Assembly: GCF_006861795.1 (NCBI RefSeq)
Contig: NZ_VDGH01000006.1
Coordinates: 62,001-126,000 of the forward strand
DNA from: Psychrobacillus lasiicapitis
GTDB lineage: Bacteria > Bacillota > Bacilli > Bacillales_A > Planococcaceae
Length of the DNA: 64,000 bases
Direction: 5' to 3'
The translations under genes were made by a program, and so were the position numbers. The notes below the pieces were generated by a model. The model saw nothing but the letters and a program-made list of their open reading frames with translations, did not search any database and was not told the origin of the DNA. This document shows positions 52,050 to 60,616 of the stretch, piece after piece. Within the stretch, counting starts at the first letter, position 1, and every line of letters begins with the position of its first letter.

Positions 52050-52092
52050 GCCACATCCTGTGGCAATGGCTGCATAACCCGCATCGTGCGGG
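52050..52092 (+). repeat. Paired hairpin repeat upstream of response regulator
   Basis: GCCACATCCTGTGGC (52050-52064) and CCCGCATCGTGCGGG (52078-52092) are two small perfect hairpins 13 bases apart, ending four bases before the GGGAGG ribosome site. They resemble the CCCACACGATGTGGG hairpin within the ~312-bp repeats. Confidence 0.75.
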
Positions 52093-52110
52093 CCAATGGG
52101 AGGTAAGCAA

Positions 52111-52806
52111 ATGACGCAGTTTACAGTGTTAGTGACAGACGATGACCAGGACATTCGAGACGGCATCGAAATTTACTTGAAAAATGAAGGCTATAACGTA
52201 TTGAAAGCCGCGGATGGGCTAGAAGCATTGCAATTAATAGAAGAAAATGAAGTGCATGTCATTGTATTAGATATTATGATGCCGAAAATGGATGGGATAG
52301 CAGCGACATTTAAAATACGAGAGCAAAGAAATATACCCATTATTATGCTTAGTGCGAAAGCAGAGGATTCGGACAAAATTCATGGACTATCCGTCGGAGC
52401 AGATGATTATGTGACTAAACCTTTCCACCCAATGGAACTGGTAGCACGCGTGAAGTCGCAACTTCGACGTTATACAAAGCTTGGTACGTATCAGGGACAA
52501 CAACAGGCGATCATTGAAGTCGATGGACTGATGTTAAATAAAGAAGCAAAAGAACTCACGGTAGAAGGCGTACCAGTGAAATTGACGCCAATTGAATTTA
52601 AAATCACCGAACTTCTGATGATGAACGCAGGACGAGTATTCTCTATTAATGAAATATACGAACGTGTCTGGCATGAACCTGCCTATAACGCAGAGAACAT
52701 CGTAGCGGTACATATCCGAAAAATACGCGAAAAAATAGAAGCAGATCCGAAAAACCCAAGATATGTGAAGGTGGTGTGGGGAGTTGGCTATAAAATCGAC
52801 AAGTAA
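52111..52806 (+). CDS. OmpR-family response regulator
   Basis: A 231-residue regulator: receiver domain with TDDDQDI, phosphoacceptor Asp in VIVLDIMMPKMDG and Lys in YVTKPFHP, then an OmpR winged helix (LTPIEFKITELLMMNAGRVFSINEIYERVW... NIVAVHIRKIREKIE). ATG 52111 is preferred, since GGGAGG lies just upstream; ATG 52096 overlaps that site. The partner kinase lies downstream. Confidence 0.92.
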   Translation: MTQFTVLVTDDDQDIRDGIEIYLKNEGYNVLKAADGLEALQLIEENEVHVIVLDIMMPKMDGIAATFKIREQRNIPIIMLSAKAEDSDKIHGLSVGADDYVTKPFHPMELVARVKSQLRRYTKLGTYQGQQQAIIEVDGLMLNKEAKELTVEGVPVKLTPIEFKITELLMMNAGRVFSINEIYERVWHEPAYNAENIVAVHIRKIREKIEADPKNPRYVKVVWGVGYKIDK

Positions 52807-52951
52807 ATGGAGTTTACTATTGTCTATTTTAGCAATTGCGTGCGGCATCATTTGTCTAACTTACTGTCTAGCTAACTGGCTGCCACTAATCGAAATTAAA
52901 GAAAGCTTTGTTCAAATTATCCAAAATATGAAAGGAGGAGTTGCGGAATGA
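52784..52951 (+). CDS. Small membrane ORF between response regulator and kinase
   Basis: Fifty-five residues from TTG, with AAGGTGG 8 nt upstream: a basic N-terminus (AIKSTSKWS), one membrane segment of about 22 residues (LLLSILAIACGIICLTYCLA) and a polar tail (IEIKESFVQIIQNMKGG). It overlaps the response regulator by 23 bases and its TGA overlaps the kinase ATG (ATGA). Frame, overlaps and composition suggest translational coupling; it may be a kinase accessory peptide or a decayed kinase N-terminus. Confidence 0.5.
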   Translation: MAIKSTSKWSLLLSILAIACGIICLTYCLANWLPLIEIKESFVQIIQNMKGGVAE

Positions 52952-55122
52952 AGCATGCAATTGGAAGAAATATATTACTTAGTGCATTGGCAGTAATTAC
53001 CTTATTGGGTCTGTTTACACTAATTGGACAAGGAAGAAACTTTATCGGTACAAGCTATTTCGATAGTGATGACTTTGAATGGCAGTTGGCTGAACTGGAA
53101 GAATCCATTGTTCCATTAGTGTTAGCACCGCCAGATAAAGAAGAAGTGAAGAAAAAAATTACGGTGACTCCAGAAGAAATAGAGGAATATCGCTTTCGAT
53201 ATGGAGACCTAGAAAGTCAATTGAATTCGATTAGAAATCAATACCAAAGTGAAACAGGGGAAACAACAACAGAAACAGCAACAGATGCTGCAACAGAAGA
53301 AACAACAACCGTAGAAACACCGAATGATGCTTTACTTGCAGAGCGCGATAAAAAGTTAGCAGACATCACGAAAAACTTCACAGATGACAGCTATGTAGAA
53401 AAAAAGATTCGAGCAGAAAAAGAAGCAGAAGTAGACAACTATTACAAAGCTGTCGAATATGCAAAAAATGATTTATTAAGTCAGCAAGAGGACTTTGTAT
53501 ATGAGTTAAAAAATGTCGAAACTGGAGAGCGTTTTACAAACGGAGAAATAAACTCGAAAAACGCATTTAAAAAAGAATATTCTAGTAAATATGGCCATTT
53601 AAGAAAGCGCACAGTTTATCAACAAGTGAATGAAAGTGGACTGGTCACGGACATAATGGGGAATCCATTTGCACGCTTTGAAGGAACTGTTGCTATTCCA
53701 GAAGCTAGTATTTTGAGTGGGCATAGAGCTAATGAATATAAAAACTTTTTAACAAACCAACGTATGTTTTATGGGGTAGTCGTAGCAGGGATTTTAGCTG
53801 CAGTCGCATTTACTCTATTGTGGAGAAAAAATAGCGAAACATTTCGAGATAAGCGCAGGGAAGAAAAATATCGCCAGTTGCCGATTGATGTAAAATTAGC
53901 ATTCTTCCTCATTAGTATTTTGACGGCATTTATTACTATGGTGATTTTAGAGGATTTCGTATTATATAGAGACTATGACATGCAAATAATCACATTTATT
54001 TTTGCAGTATTTTTTACAGCATTCACGTTATATCAATGGAAGTGGATGCGTGCAGGCTTTGGCACAGTAGATTGGAAAAAGAGCTTTACTTATAGCTGGG
54101 GACAATCATTACAAGGGTTTTTCTTGAAGCAATCTATCGGGCTTCAAACGTTACTTATGCTAATCGTCATATTCTTCTGGGGTGTTGGAACATTACTTGT
54201 ACTTATGATACCAGTAGCATTGATCGTGTGGATACCGGCGACTTTATTGATAGGAATTCCAGTACTCGTTGTTTTAATGTCGAGAATGGCGTACTTAAAC
54301 CGTATCTTCGTGAGAACAGAGGAAATGGCAAAAGGCGTCGTTGGAAATGAGATTGAAGTAAAAGGAAAATCGGAATTTGCAGAGTATGCTAAACGTTTAA
54401 ATGAAATACGCAGTCTTATCAAATCTTCTCACTCCGAGCAAGCAAAAAGTGAGCGATTAAAAACAGAGCTGATCACAAATGTAAGCCATGATTTGCGCAC
54501 ACCATTAACATCCATCATTACGTATACAGACTTGTTAAAAAATCCAAGCATAACAGATGAAGAGCGAGCATCCTATATTGCCATTTTGGATAAAAAATCG
54601 ATGCGTTTGAAAACACTGATCGAGGATTTATTCGAAGTGTCGAAAATGGCATCAGGCAATATCGAGTTAGATAAACGGAAAGTCGATTTAACCCAATTAT
54701 TGCAACAAGCCATAGCCGAACACCAAGAAGACATTGATAAATCCGGTCTAGAATATCGCGTAGCTATCGGCACAAAGCCAATCATGGCCTATGTCGATGG
54801 ACAAAAATGGTGGCGAGTGCTGGATAATTTAATCATCAACACATTGAAATACGCACTCCCAAATACAAGAGTATATATCAACTTAGATCAAGTGAACGGT
54901 GAAGCTGTTTTCGTCATCAAAAATATTGCAAAATATGAACTAGGCAATGATGTAAATGAATTAACTGAGCGATTCAAACGAGCAGATACATCGCGCCATA
55001 CAGACGGATCTGGTTTAGGTCTTGCGATTGCACAATCTATCGTGGATTTACACGGTGGCAGTTTGCGAATGGAAGTAGACGGAGATTTATTCAAAGTGAC
55101 AGTGAAAATTGAAGTGATTTAA
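52948..55122 (+). CDS. Sensor histidine kinase with large extracytoplasmic domain
   Basis: A 724-residue kinase: an N-terminal membrane helix (~10-28), a ~250-residue outer domain rich in Glu/Lys with a Thr-Glu-rich linker (TGETTTETATDAATEETTT), a second helix (~277-293), then two to four more membrane segments (~310-440). A HAMP-like linker follows, the phospho-His is in NVSHDLRTPLTSIITYTD near 515, and the HATPase has the N box and DGSGLGLAIAQSI. ATG after AAAGGAGGAG. The signal is unknown. Confidence 0.9.
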   Translation: MKHAIGRNILLSALAVITLLGLFTLIGQGRNFIGTSYFDSDDFEWQLAELEESIVPLVLAPPDKEEVKKKITVTPEEIEEYRFRYGDLESQLNSIRNQYQSETGETTTETATDAATEETTTVETPNDALLAERDKKLADITKNFTDDSYVEKKIRAEKEAEVDNYYKAVEYAKNDLLSQQEDFVYELKNVETGERFTNGEINSKNAFKKEYSSKYGHLRKRTVYQQVNESGLVTDIMGNPFARFEGTVAIPEASILSGHRANEYKNFLTNQRMFYGVVVAGILAAVAFTLLWRKNSETFRDKRREEKYRQLPIDVKLAFFLISILTAFITMVILEDFVLYRDYDMQIITFIFAVFFTAFTLYQWKWMRAGFGTVDWKKSFTYSWGQSLQGFFLKQSIGLQTLLMLIVIFFWGVGTLLVLMIPVALIVWIPATLLIGIPVLVVLMSRMAYLNRIFVRTEEMAKGVVGNEIEVKGKSEFAEYAKRLNEIRSLIKSSHSEQAKSERLKTELITNVSHDLRTPLTSIITYTDLLKNPSITDEERASYIAILDKKSMRLKTLIEDLFEVSKMASGNIELDKRKVDLTQLLQQAIAEHQEDIDKSGLEYRVAIGTKPIMAYVDGQKWWRVLDNLIINTLKYALPNTRVYINLDQVNGEAVFVIKNIAKYELGNDVNELTERFKRADTSRHTDGSGLGLAIAQSIVDLHGGSLRMEVDGDLFKVTVKIEVI

Positions 55123-55129
55123 CGAAAAG

Positions 55130-55161
55130 CGGGGAATCCAATGGGGGATTTCCCGTTTTTT
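55130..55161 (+). terminator. Intrinsic terminator of the two-component operon
   Basis: CGGGGAATCC and GGGGATTTCCCG form a stem followed by TTTTTT. Confidence 0.82.
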
Positions 55162-55179
55162 GGCGTGAGGATGAGAGAT

Positions 55180-55270
55180 AGTTGGAAAAAATGAACGTTT
55201 AGTTGGAATTTTAGAGCATTTAGTTGGAATTTTTCAAAGGTTAGTTGGAAAAAAACGCACTTTAGTTGGT
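55180..55270 (+). repeat. 21-bp-period repeat cluster B (TTAGTTGGAA family)
   Basis: AGTTGG starts at 55180, 55201, 55222, 55243 and 55264, exactly 21 bases apart, each followed by AAAAAA or AATTTT. The other bases of the unit vary. Confidence 0.9.
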
Positions 55271-55290
55271 AAACACAATTTTCACCCCAA

Positions 55291-55320
55291 AGAGCTACTG
55301 TTAGTTTTAACAGTGGCTCT
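55291..55320 (-). terminator. Terminator of the NERD gene
   Basis: AGAGCTACTGTTA and TAACAGTGGCTCT pair (one mismatch). It lies just after the NERD gene's stop on the minus strand. Confidence 0.75.
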
Positions 55321-55326
55321 AATTAG

Positions 55327-56289
55327 TCATTCTTGGGAAGCAGACGAAGCTCGGAATTTTTGCATGATGTAATAACGAGATTTATGATGGTTGACCGGAT
55401 GAAGATCCATTTTGTTTAACAGGTAGTTCGCTGCAAACTTGTCCTTTAGTTCGAGAAAGTAGACACATTCCCGATTAGAAATAGTATCTTTGACAAGGTA
55501 AAACCAGTCTTCAATAGCTTGTTGTTGCATTATTTTCTTAGGTGTATTGCAATTAGTACAGTTTCTTTGATTGTTTATTTTAATATGACAGTTTGGACAA
55601 AGCAATCCTGTTTTTATGTGTGAAAGTTCTAATGTGTAGATTTTAGCTAATGGTCTAGGGATGAAATCATTCGAACTAGATAAAAGATTAGTGAGTAATT
55701 GATGATATTTTTGAGTTGAGATGGCATCTGGGAGTTGGTTGTATTCTTCAATATGGTGCGGTATATCGCAACCCATAGTGATGTTGGCGTACTGTGGAGG
55801 AAGTACAACGTGCGTTTTAGAATAGGCAAGTACTATTAAACTTTTTATTGGGATATTCATTTTATATTGCTTCAATAGAAGTTTTAATTTTTGTACATGT
55901 CTTTTTAGTTGCTGTTCGGGGCATTTAAAAGGTGTTGTTTCTCCGTCAATTTCTCGAATTAGTTGGTTAGGATTCCGCTGAAAGTAAATTTTTCCTCGGA
56001 TATTTTTGACTTCTAAAATGGCGATATACTTTTTGGTGAGAATAAGCGTGTCGATTTGGAGATAACTATTTTCCTCTAATTGAATGTGAAGATCTTTCAA
56101 AATAGCAAAGTGCTTTGGAAAGTTTACTTGTTTGATAAAGTTGTCGACGTAGATTTCTCCACTAAATCCTGCTTCGGCGGCTCGAATCTTTTTTTCTATT
56201 TCGAAATAGATACTTTCATCATTAGGAATACGATGTAGTAAACGTTTGTACACTTCAACAATTTTAGGCGGCATTCGTTGATAATCGAT
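55327..56289 (-). CDS. NERD domain protein with zinc ribbon, probable ATC start
   Basis: About 320 residues. The NERD (nuclease-related) domain covers ~40-160, with AGFSGEIYVDNFI, LQIDTLILTKKYIAILEVKNIRGKI (the D...E-x-K nuclease-like core) and FKCPEQQLKRHV. A zinc ribbon CPNCHIKINNQRNCTNC lies near 245. AAAAGGAGG lies 7 nt before an ATC at 56289; the in-frame ATG codons at 56331 and 56313 lie upstream of that ribosome site, and ATG 56274 is 22 nt after it. The frame is flanked by 21-bp repeat clusters on both sides. Confidence 0.8.
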   Translation of the reverse strand: MDYQRMPPKIVEVYKRLLHRIPNDESIYFEIEKKIRAAEAGFSGEIYVDNFIKQVNFPKHFAILKDLHIQLEENSYLQIDTLILTKKYIAILEVKNIRGKIYFQRNPNQLIREIDGETTPFKCPEQQLKRHVQKLKLLLKQYKMNIPIKSLIVLAYSKTHVVLPPQYANITMGCDIPHHIEEYNQLPDAISTQKYHQLLTNLLSSSNDFIPRPLAKIYTLELSHIKTGLLCPNCHIKINNQRNCTNCNTPKKIMQQQAIEDWFYLVKDTISNRECVYFLELKDKFAANYLLNKMDLHPVNHHKSRYYIMQKFRASSASQE

Positions 56290-56364
56290 GTAAATTCCTC
56301 CTTTTAGAAACATTTGTATTGAAAATACCATTTTATCAGTAAATATACAAGGCTATAAATGTTT

Positions 56365-56458
56365 AGTTGGAAAGATAATAGTTTTAGTTGGAATTCTGGG
56401 ACATTTAGTTGGAATTTTCCATAGAGTAGTTGGAAAAAATGAGCGTTTAGTTGGAATA
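56365..56458 (+). repeat. 21-bp-period repeat cluster C (TTAGTTGGAA family)
   Basis: AGTTGGAA starts at 56365, 56386, 56407, 56428 and 56449, exactly 21 bases apart. It lies between the divergent NERD and P-loop genes, immediately before the latter's ribosome site. Confidence 0.9.
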
Positions 56459-56504
56459 CTAGTACTTTCCATTTTGAGATACTTAGTAAAAAGGGGAAAT
56501 GCAC

Positions 56505-57011
56505 ATGAAAATTTATATCGTCGGCTCGGTTGGTAGTGGTAAAACAACGCTCGCTCGTGAAGTGGCCAAAAAGCTTCAAATTCCGCATTTTGAAACAGAT
56601 AATTTCGTATGGACTAGACATCCGGAAGGTGATATTCGTAATGAAATCGAAGTGCGTGACCAGTTGCTACAGGACGCAATTAAAAACGAGAATTGGGTGA
56701 TGGAAGGAGTTCATATAGATTGGACTGATGCGGGGCTGCAAGAGGCTGATCAAATAATTTTTTTAGATTTAGCTGAAGCAAAACGCATACAAAGAATTAC
56801 TAAAAGATACATCCGCCAGTTGCTAGGAATAGAAAAAGCGAATTATAAACCGACATTCTCTATATTTTGTCGAATGTTCCAATGGAATAAATACTTCGAA
56901 GACCAGATGAAGCCTCGATTTTTAAAGAAATTTAGTGCTTATGAGCAAAAAGTGTATCGTTTTCAAACAGATAAAGAGGTAGAGGATTGGTTTCATCGAC
57001 TAAAAAGCTAA
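56505..57011 (+). CDS. P-loop kinase-like protein (topology modulation/FlaR type)
   Basis: A 168-residue nucleotide-binding protein: Walker A GSVGSGKTT at residues 7-15, IPHFETDNFVW (kinase-type Asp), MEGVHIDW and a LID-like RITKRYIRQLLG. It is of the group annotated as DNA topology modulation protein or adenylate kinase-like. ATG at 56505 chosen, as GGGG is 8 nt upstream; ATG two codons earlier is possible. Confidence 0.8.
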   Translation: MKIYIVGSVGSGKTTLAREVAKKLQIPHFETDNFVWTRHPEGDIRNEIEVRDQLLQDAIKNENWVMEGVHIDWTDAGLQEADQIIFLDLAEAKRIQRITKRYIRQLLGIEKANYKPTFSIFCRMFQWNKYFEDQMKPRFLKKFSAYEQKVYRFQTDKEVEDWFHRLKS

Positions 57012-57016
57012 CAAAA

Positions 57017-57056
57017 TAAAAAAGAGAACTCCCTATCAATAAGGTCATCCTCTTTT
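57017..57056. terminator. Weak terminator between converging genes
   Basis: AAAAAGAG/CTCTTTT outer stem with imperfect inner pairing. Confidence 0.5.
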
Positions 57057-57332
57057 ATGTCTATAACGGTTTCTAGATCCATCTTGTTCTTTCTTTAACT
57101 CTTCCATTTGACCTAACAATTGATCGAGCTTATTTTGTATGTCTGAGATTTGTTGTTGCTGATCCTGCGCTGCACGCTCAGCTGTCCTATAATCTCGATT
57201 TGCTTCATATAACGCGATGCCTGTTCCGATCGTATCTACAACATATCCAATCGAAAGAATGACAGACGCTATAAACCCGACGGTCAAGCCAAGGTTAGGT
57301 GGTAATTCATCGTTTGGATCTTCAGGTATCAT
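57045..57332 (-). CDS. Small membrane protein with coiled coil
   Basis: About 95 residues: acidic N-terminus (IPEDPNDELPP), one long hydrophobic segment (LGLTVGFIASVILSIGYVVD), then a heptad-rich QDQQQQISDIQNKLDQLLGQ coiled coil and a basic end. No family recognised. It lies downstream of liaR on the same strand. Confidence 0.6.
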   Translation of the reverse strand: MIPEDPNDELPPNLGLTVGFIASVILSIGYVVDTIGTGIALYEANRDYRTAERAAQDQQQQISDIQNKLDQLLGQMEELKKEQDGSRNRYRHKRG

Positions 57333-57391
57333 ATATGCTAACATCCTTTACTTCATCTTTTCATTAGCATATGATAAATCCTCTTTATAGG

Positions 57392-58033
57392 TTATTTTTT
57401 TGGTGTTACCAGCTTATGTTCAAACGCGTAAATAACAGCCTGCGTTCGGTCACTTACTTCTAGTTTCGATAAAATATTGCTGACATGCGTTTTGGCCGTT
57501 TTTAATGCGATAAAAAGGGTGTCTGCTATGTCTTGATTTGTTTTACCTTCTGCCATTAATAGTAATACTTCGAGCTCTCGGTCTGTTAACTCCTCATGTA
57601 GGGCATGTTCAGAACCTTGGCGCATGCGCTTCATCATTTTATTTGTTACTTCAGGTTCTAAAACGGCATCGCCACTTAAGGTTTTACGAATAGAATCCGC
57701 AATATGAGATGCCTTGGAAGTTTTCAATAAATAACTGATTGCTCCAGCTTCAAGGGCGGGATATACTTTGTCGTCATCGATGAAACTTGTCACAATCATT
57801 ACTTTTGCTTCGGGCCATTTTTGTACGATTTCACGTGTTGCTTCGGCACCATTCATGATGGGCATGACCATATCCATTAAAATAATATCTGGTTTATGCT
57901 GTAAAGCCATTTCTACCGCTTCTTGCCCGTTTACTGCTTCCGCCACAACATCCATATCAGGCTGTGCTTGTAAATAAGCAGATACGCCAATTCGGACCAT
58001 TTCGTGATCATCCGCTAATAATATTCGAATCAT
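57392..58033 (-). CDS. liaR: LiaR/VraR-type response regulator
   Basis: A 213-residue NarL/LuxR-type regulator. Receiver: LADDHEMVRIGV, phospho-Asp in IILMDMVMPIMNG, Lys-type switch at LLKTSKA. HTH: LTDRELEVLLLMAEGKTNQDIADTLFIALKTAKTHVSNIL. Last gene of the LiaFSR operon, overlapping liaS by 26 bases. It is expected to activate the pspA operon next door on envelope stress. Confidence 0.9.
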   Translation of the reverse strand: MIRILLADDHEMVRIGVSAYLQAQPDMDVVAEAVNGQEAVEMALQHKPDIILMDMVMPIMNGAEATREIVQKWPEAKVMIVTSFIDDDKVYPALEAGAISYLLKTSKASHIADSIRKTLSGDAVLEPEVTNKMMKRMRQGSEHALHEELTDRELEVLLLMAEGKTNQDIADTLFIALKTAKTHVSNILSKLEVSDRTQAVIYAFEHKLVTPKK

Positions 58034-59141
58034 TTTCTATCTCCTTTTTTCTCGAATCCGACGCTACATTCTCGGGAATTGCTCTCTGCTTGTCGAGGTT
58101 AAGCTTAGTTCCTTCGTCTTTCTTTTCTATTGGCAACTTCACTTCAACAATCGTGCCTTGAGAAGGGACTGAAACTACTTTACAAGTCGCCCCAATTTCT
58201 ACTGCTCGTTCTTTTACGTTTTGAAGTCCATACGAGCCGTTTTTCCCTTCCGTAATTTCAAAGCCAACGCCATTATCTTGTACGCGGAAGATGGCAAGGT
58301 TATCTCGTTCAACGAAGAGAATATCCACTTCTGTTGCATTTGCATGTCGTAATGTATTAGAAAGCGTTTCTTGCGCAATGCGGAATAAATGATCCTCTGC
58401 GCCTTTAGGCAATGAAACCTCTTCTAGTCGATAGCGTATGGTGAAAAATACTTTTTGCTGCAGCTCAACTAGTAATTCTTCTAATCCTTCTTTTAACGTT
58501 TTATCATGCAGAGCCGCTGGGCGAAGGTGAAGCAATAGAGCACGCATTTCTAGCTGGGCTTGCTGTACGATTTTTTCGGTTTGCATTAATGTTTTGGGTG
58601 CTTCGCCGTGCTTTGATTCTTCTATTTCCACCATTGTAGAAAGGAGCATCGATGCGGCAAACAATTGCTGTGAAACGGAATCATGTAACTCTCTTGCTAG
58701 TCTTTGTCTTTCTTGAATGATTCGTTCTTGAATAAGCTTATCTTGTGCTTCCGCTTTTTCATTTGTAATTCGTTGTAATGTTTTTCGCTGCGTTAAGATA
58801 AGTTGTTCCAATTGGTTAGCTGTAACCTGTAGGCGCTTGGAATAGACGTACTTTTTCTTTTTCGGTACAGGAGTTTCTGCCTCTAACAGAGGTCGTAAGC
58901 CAGTTTCAATCTTTTTCTCTTGGTCCCGGACCTTTTGGAGTGTGTTCAATGAAAAACTAAAACTTATAAATGCTAAAACAACAATAATCCAGACTCCCAA
59001 AGGTATTTGCGCATACGTGTTTTCCAGTAAAGACCACCACATAAAATCATTTGGCCAACCCCAAACGGCATATAAAAGAAGGGCTGCCAGTGCTAATAAA
59101 GTAAGAAAAATAGAAAATCCTTGCCCTAGAAATATCTTCAT
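58008..59141 (-). CDS. liaS: LiaS/VraS-type sensor histidine kinase
   Basis: A 377-residue intramembrane-sensing kinase: two N-terminal membrane segments with a very short loop, HisKA_3 with the phospho-His in RQRLARELHDSVSQQLFAASM, and HATPase with NGVGFEI and GSYGLQNVKERA. ATG at 59141 after GAGGTGATTCGCAA. It overlaps liaF by four bases and liaR by 26. Confidence 0.9.
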   Translation of the reverse strand: MKIFLGQGFSIFLTLLALAALLLYAVWGWPNDFMWWSLLENTYAQIPLGVWIIVVLAFISFSFSLNTLQKVRDQEKKIETGLRPLLEAETPVPKKKKYVYSKRLQVTANQLEQLILTQRKTLQRITNEKAEAQDKLIQERIIQERQRLARELHDSVSQQLFAASMLLSTMVEIEESKHGEAPKTLMQTEKIVQQAQLEMRALLLHLRPAALHDKTLKEGLEELLVELQQKVFFTIRYRLEEVSLPKGAEDHLFRIAQETLSNTLRHANATEVDILFVERDNLAIFRVQDNGVGFEITEGKNGSYGLQNVKERAVEIGATCKVVSVPSQGTIVEVKLPIEKKDEGTKLNLDKQRAIPENVASDSRKKEIENDSNIISG

Positions 59142-59839
59142 TTGCGAATCACCTCGATATCCCCGATCCATGTAGATACTGTGATTACTAACTCGGAAGC
59201 ATATGTCACATCATTCAAATAACCATCCTTTAATACGATTGATTGGTTCCACAAGCGCTGAGCGCCTCGTCCGAAAATATTCGCTTCTCCAATGATGGTT
59301 GCATAATGGAGGCGCACAGGAATTTCATATGGAACATAAATAACTACTTTTCCAAGTGTTTGGCGAATGGAAATAAAAGAAGTGCCTTTTGGTAAAACTG
59401 TTTCCGTCACATCAATCATATGCTCTCCGTAAAAACCTTGTACATGAACATCCTGCCATTCATACGCTTGGAAAGGCGTCGTCTGGGCTGAAAATAACTT
59501 ATTTTGAATGATACTATTCGGCGTCTCTTCATATACGTTACCGAATGGACGGACCACATTACGTATCGGTTCATTTTTCCAAAGCTTATAAAGGATATAC
59601 AACATAATGGCCATTAGTAAAAGTCGCAAACTCCACATGGAGAAAACAGCCATAAGCATAAAGATAACTCCAGTCCAAAATAAAAAACGACGTTGTTTAC
59701 GAAGGCTGAAGTAAATCATCCCAATGCCAAGAAGGGCTAATACAATACTACCATTTCCAAAAACTGTAGCCTCAATGAACATAAGAAAAACAAAACAGAT
59801 GAGAATGAATGCAAGCTTGTTCGTTTGGTTTTCCTTCAT
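59138..59839 (-). CDS. liaF: LiaF-type membrane inhibitor
   Basis: A 233-residue protein: about four membrane segments in the first 110 residues, then a C-terminal cell-wall-active antibiotics response domain (DVHVQGFYGEHMIDVTETVLPKGTSFISIRQTLGKVVIYVP) and end WIGDIEVI. In B. subtilis LiaF holds LiaRS off without cell-wall stress. ATG 59839 after AAAGGAGGG. First gene of liaFSR. Confidence 0.9.
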   Translation of the reverse strand: MKENQTNKLAFILICFVFLMFIEATVFGNGSIVLALLGIGMIYFSLRKQRRFLFWTGVIFMLMAVFSMWSLRLLLMAIMLYILYKLWKNEPIRNVVRPFGNVYEETPNSIIQNKLFSAQTTPFQAYEWQDVHVQGFYGEHMIDVTETVLPKGTSFISIRQTLGKVVIYVPYEIPVRLHYATIIGEANIFGRGAQRLWNQSIVLKDGYLNDVTYASELVITVSTWIGDIEVIRK

Positions 59840-59861
59840 ACAGTTTCCCTCCTTTTTTACA

Positions 59862-59907
59862 AACAATAAGATACGGGCTTAAAACGTTAAGTACATATCT
59901 TATTGTT
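59862..59907. promoter_or_regulatory. 12-bp inverted repeat between pspA and liaF
   Basis: AACAATAAGATA (59862-59873) and TATCTTATTGTT (59896-59907) enclose CGGGCTTAAAACGTTAAGTACA. It could be the pspA terminator hairpin or an operator for liaF. The enclosed ACGGGCTTAAAA also occurs, as ACGGGCTTAGAA, upstream of the pspA operon. Confidence 0.5.
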
Positions 59908-59964
59908 CGTTATGAGATATAAAGGGAGGAGAAGATTACTTCTCCTCCGATCATTATCTATAGT

Positions 59965-60603
59965 TTACACAATTTCTTGTTTAGTTTGTGCGTTTTTTTC
60001 TAACATTACTAAACGTTGTTCCATTGAAGTTACTTCATGTTCTTTTTCAATCTTTTGTCCTAAACGCTCAATATATTGTTCCATCTCTTGGAATGTGCCG
60101 AAGTTTTTTTCTTTTTGTTCCGGTTGTAGCACACGATCCATTTGGTGATGGGCACGAGTGACATTTTCTTTGCCCATTAATTGTAATTGACGGACCTTCA
60201 TGTCTTTTATTTTGTGTTTCATCTCTTCGTATTTACGTTCTAACCCGAAAAGTTCTTCTGTTGTTTGTAATATACTGTTTTTTAATACAGCAGTTCTTTC
60301 GCTATAAGCATCTACTTCTGCTTGTGCAAAAGCAACTAAATCTTCTTCGCCGCTAGTAGTTGCAAGCTCTACTTGACGCGTACGTTTTTCTACCATTTGA
60401 GTAGTTTCTTCCAGTTCTTTTTCAAGCTGTTGTTTTAATTGTTCTTGTCGTTCTAACCATTTTCCGGTTTGCTCTGTTTGTTTCTCTGCTTCACGGATGT
60501 ATTGGTTAAGCATTGTGATTGGGTTTTTTTCTTCTTTTTTATCAAATAGCTTGTGTAAATCTGCCTCTACTGAGTATTTAAATCGATTCCATAATGATGT
60601 CAT
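59965..60603 (-). CDS. pspA: PspA/IM30 family protein (LiaH-like)
   Basis: A 212-residue coiled-coil protein of the PspA/IM30/Vipp1 group: amphipathic start (WNRFKYSVEADLHKLFDKKEEKNPITMLNQYIREAEKQ) followed by continuous heptads. It shores up the membrane under envelope stress and is a LiaR target in Bacillales. AAGGAGG precedes the ATG. It is the second gene after a small membrane protein. Confidence 0.9.
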   Translation of the reverse strand: MTSLWNRFKYSVEADLHKLFDKKEEKNPITMLNQYIREAEKQTEQTGKWLERQEQLKQQLEKELEETTQMVEKRTRQVELATTSGEEDLVAFAQAEVDAYSERTAVLKNSILQTTEELFGLERKYEEMKHKIKDMKVRQLQLMGKENVTRAHHQMDRVLQPEQKEKNFGTFQEMEQYIERLGQKIEKEHEVTSMEQRLVMLEKNAQTKQEIV

Positions 60604-60616
60604 GTTTGTTTCCTCC

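Noticed and set aside
56304-56621. Minus-strand open frames across the NERD/P-loop promoter region
   Set aside because: Repeat-derived heptapeptides overlapping the real P-loop gene; no ribosome site.
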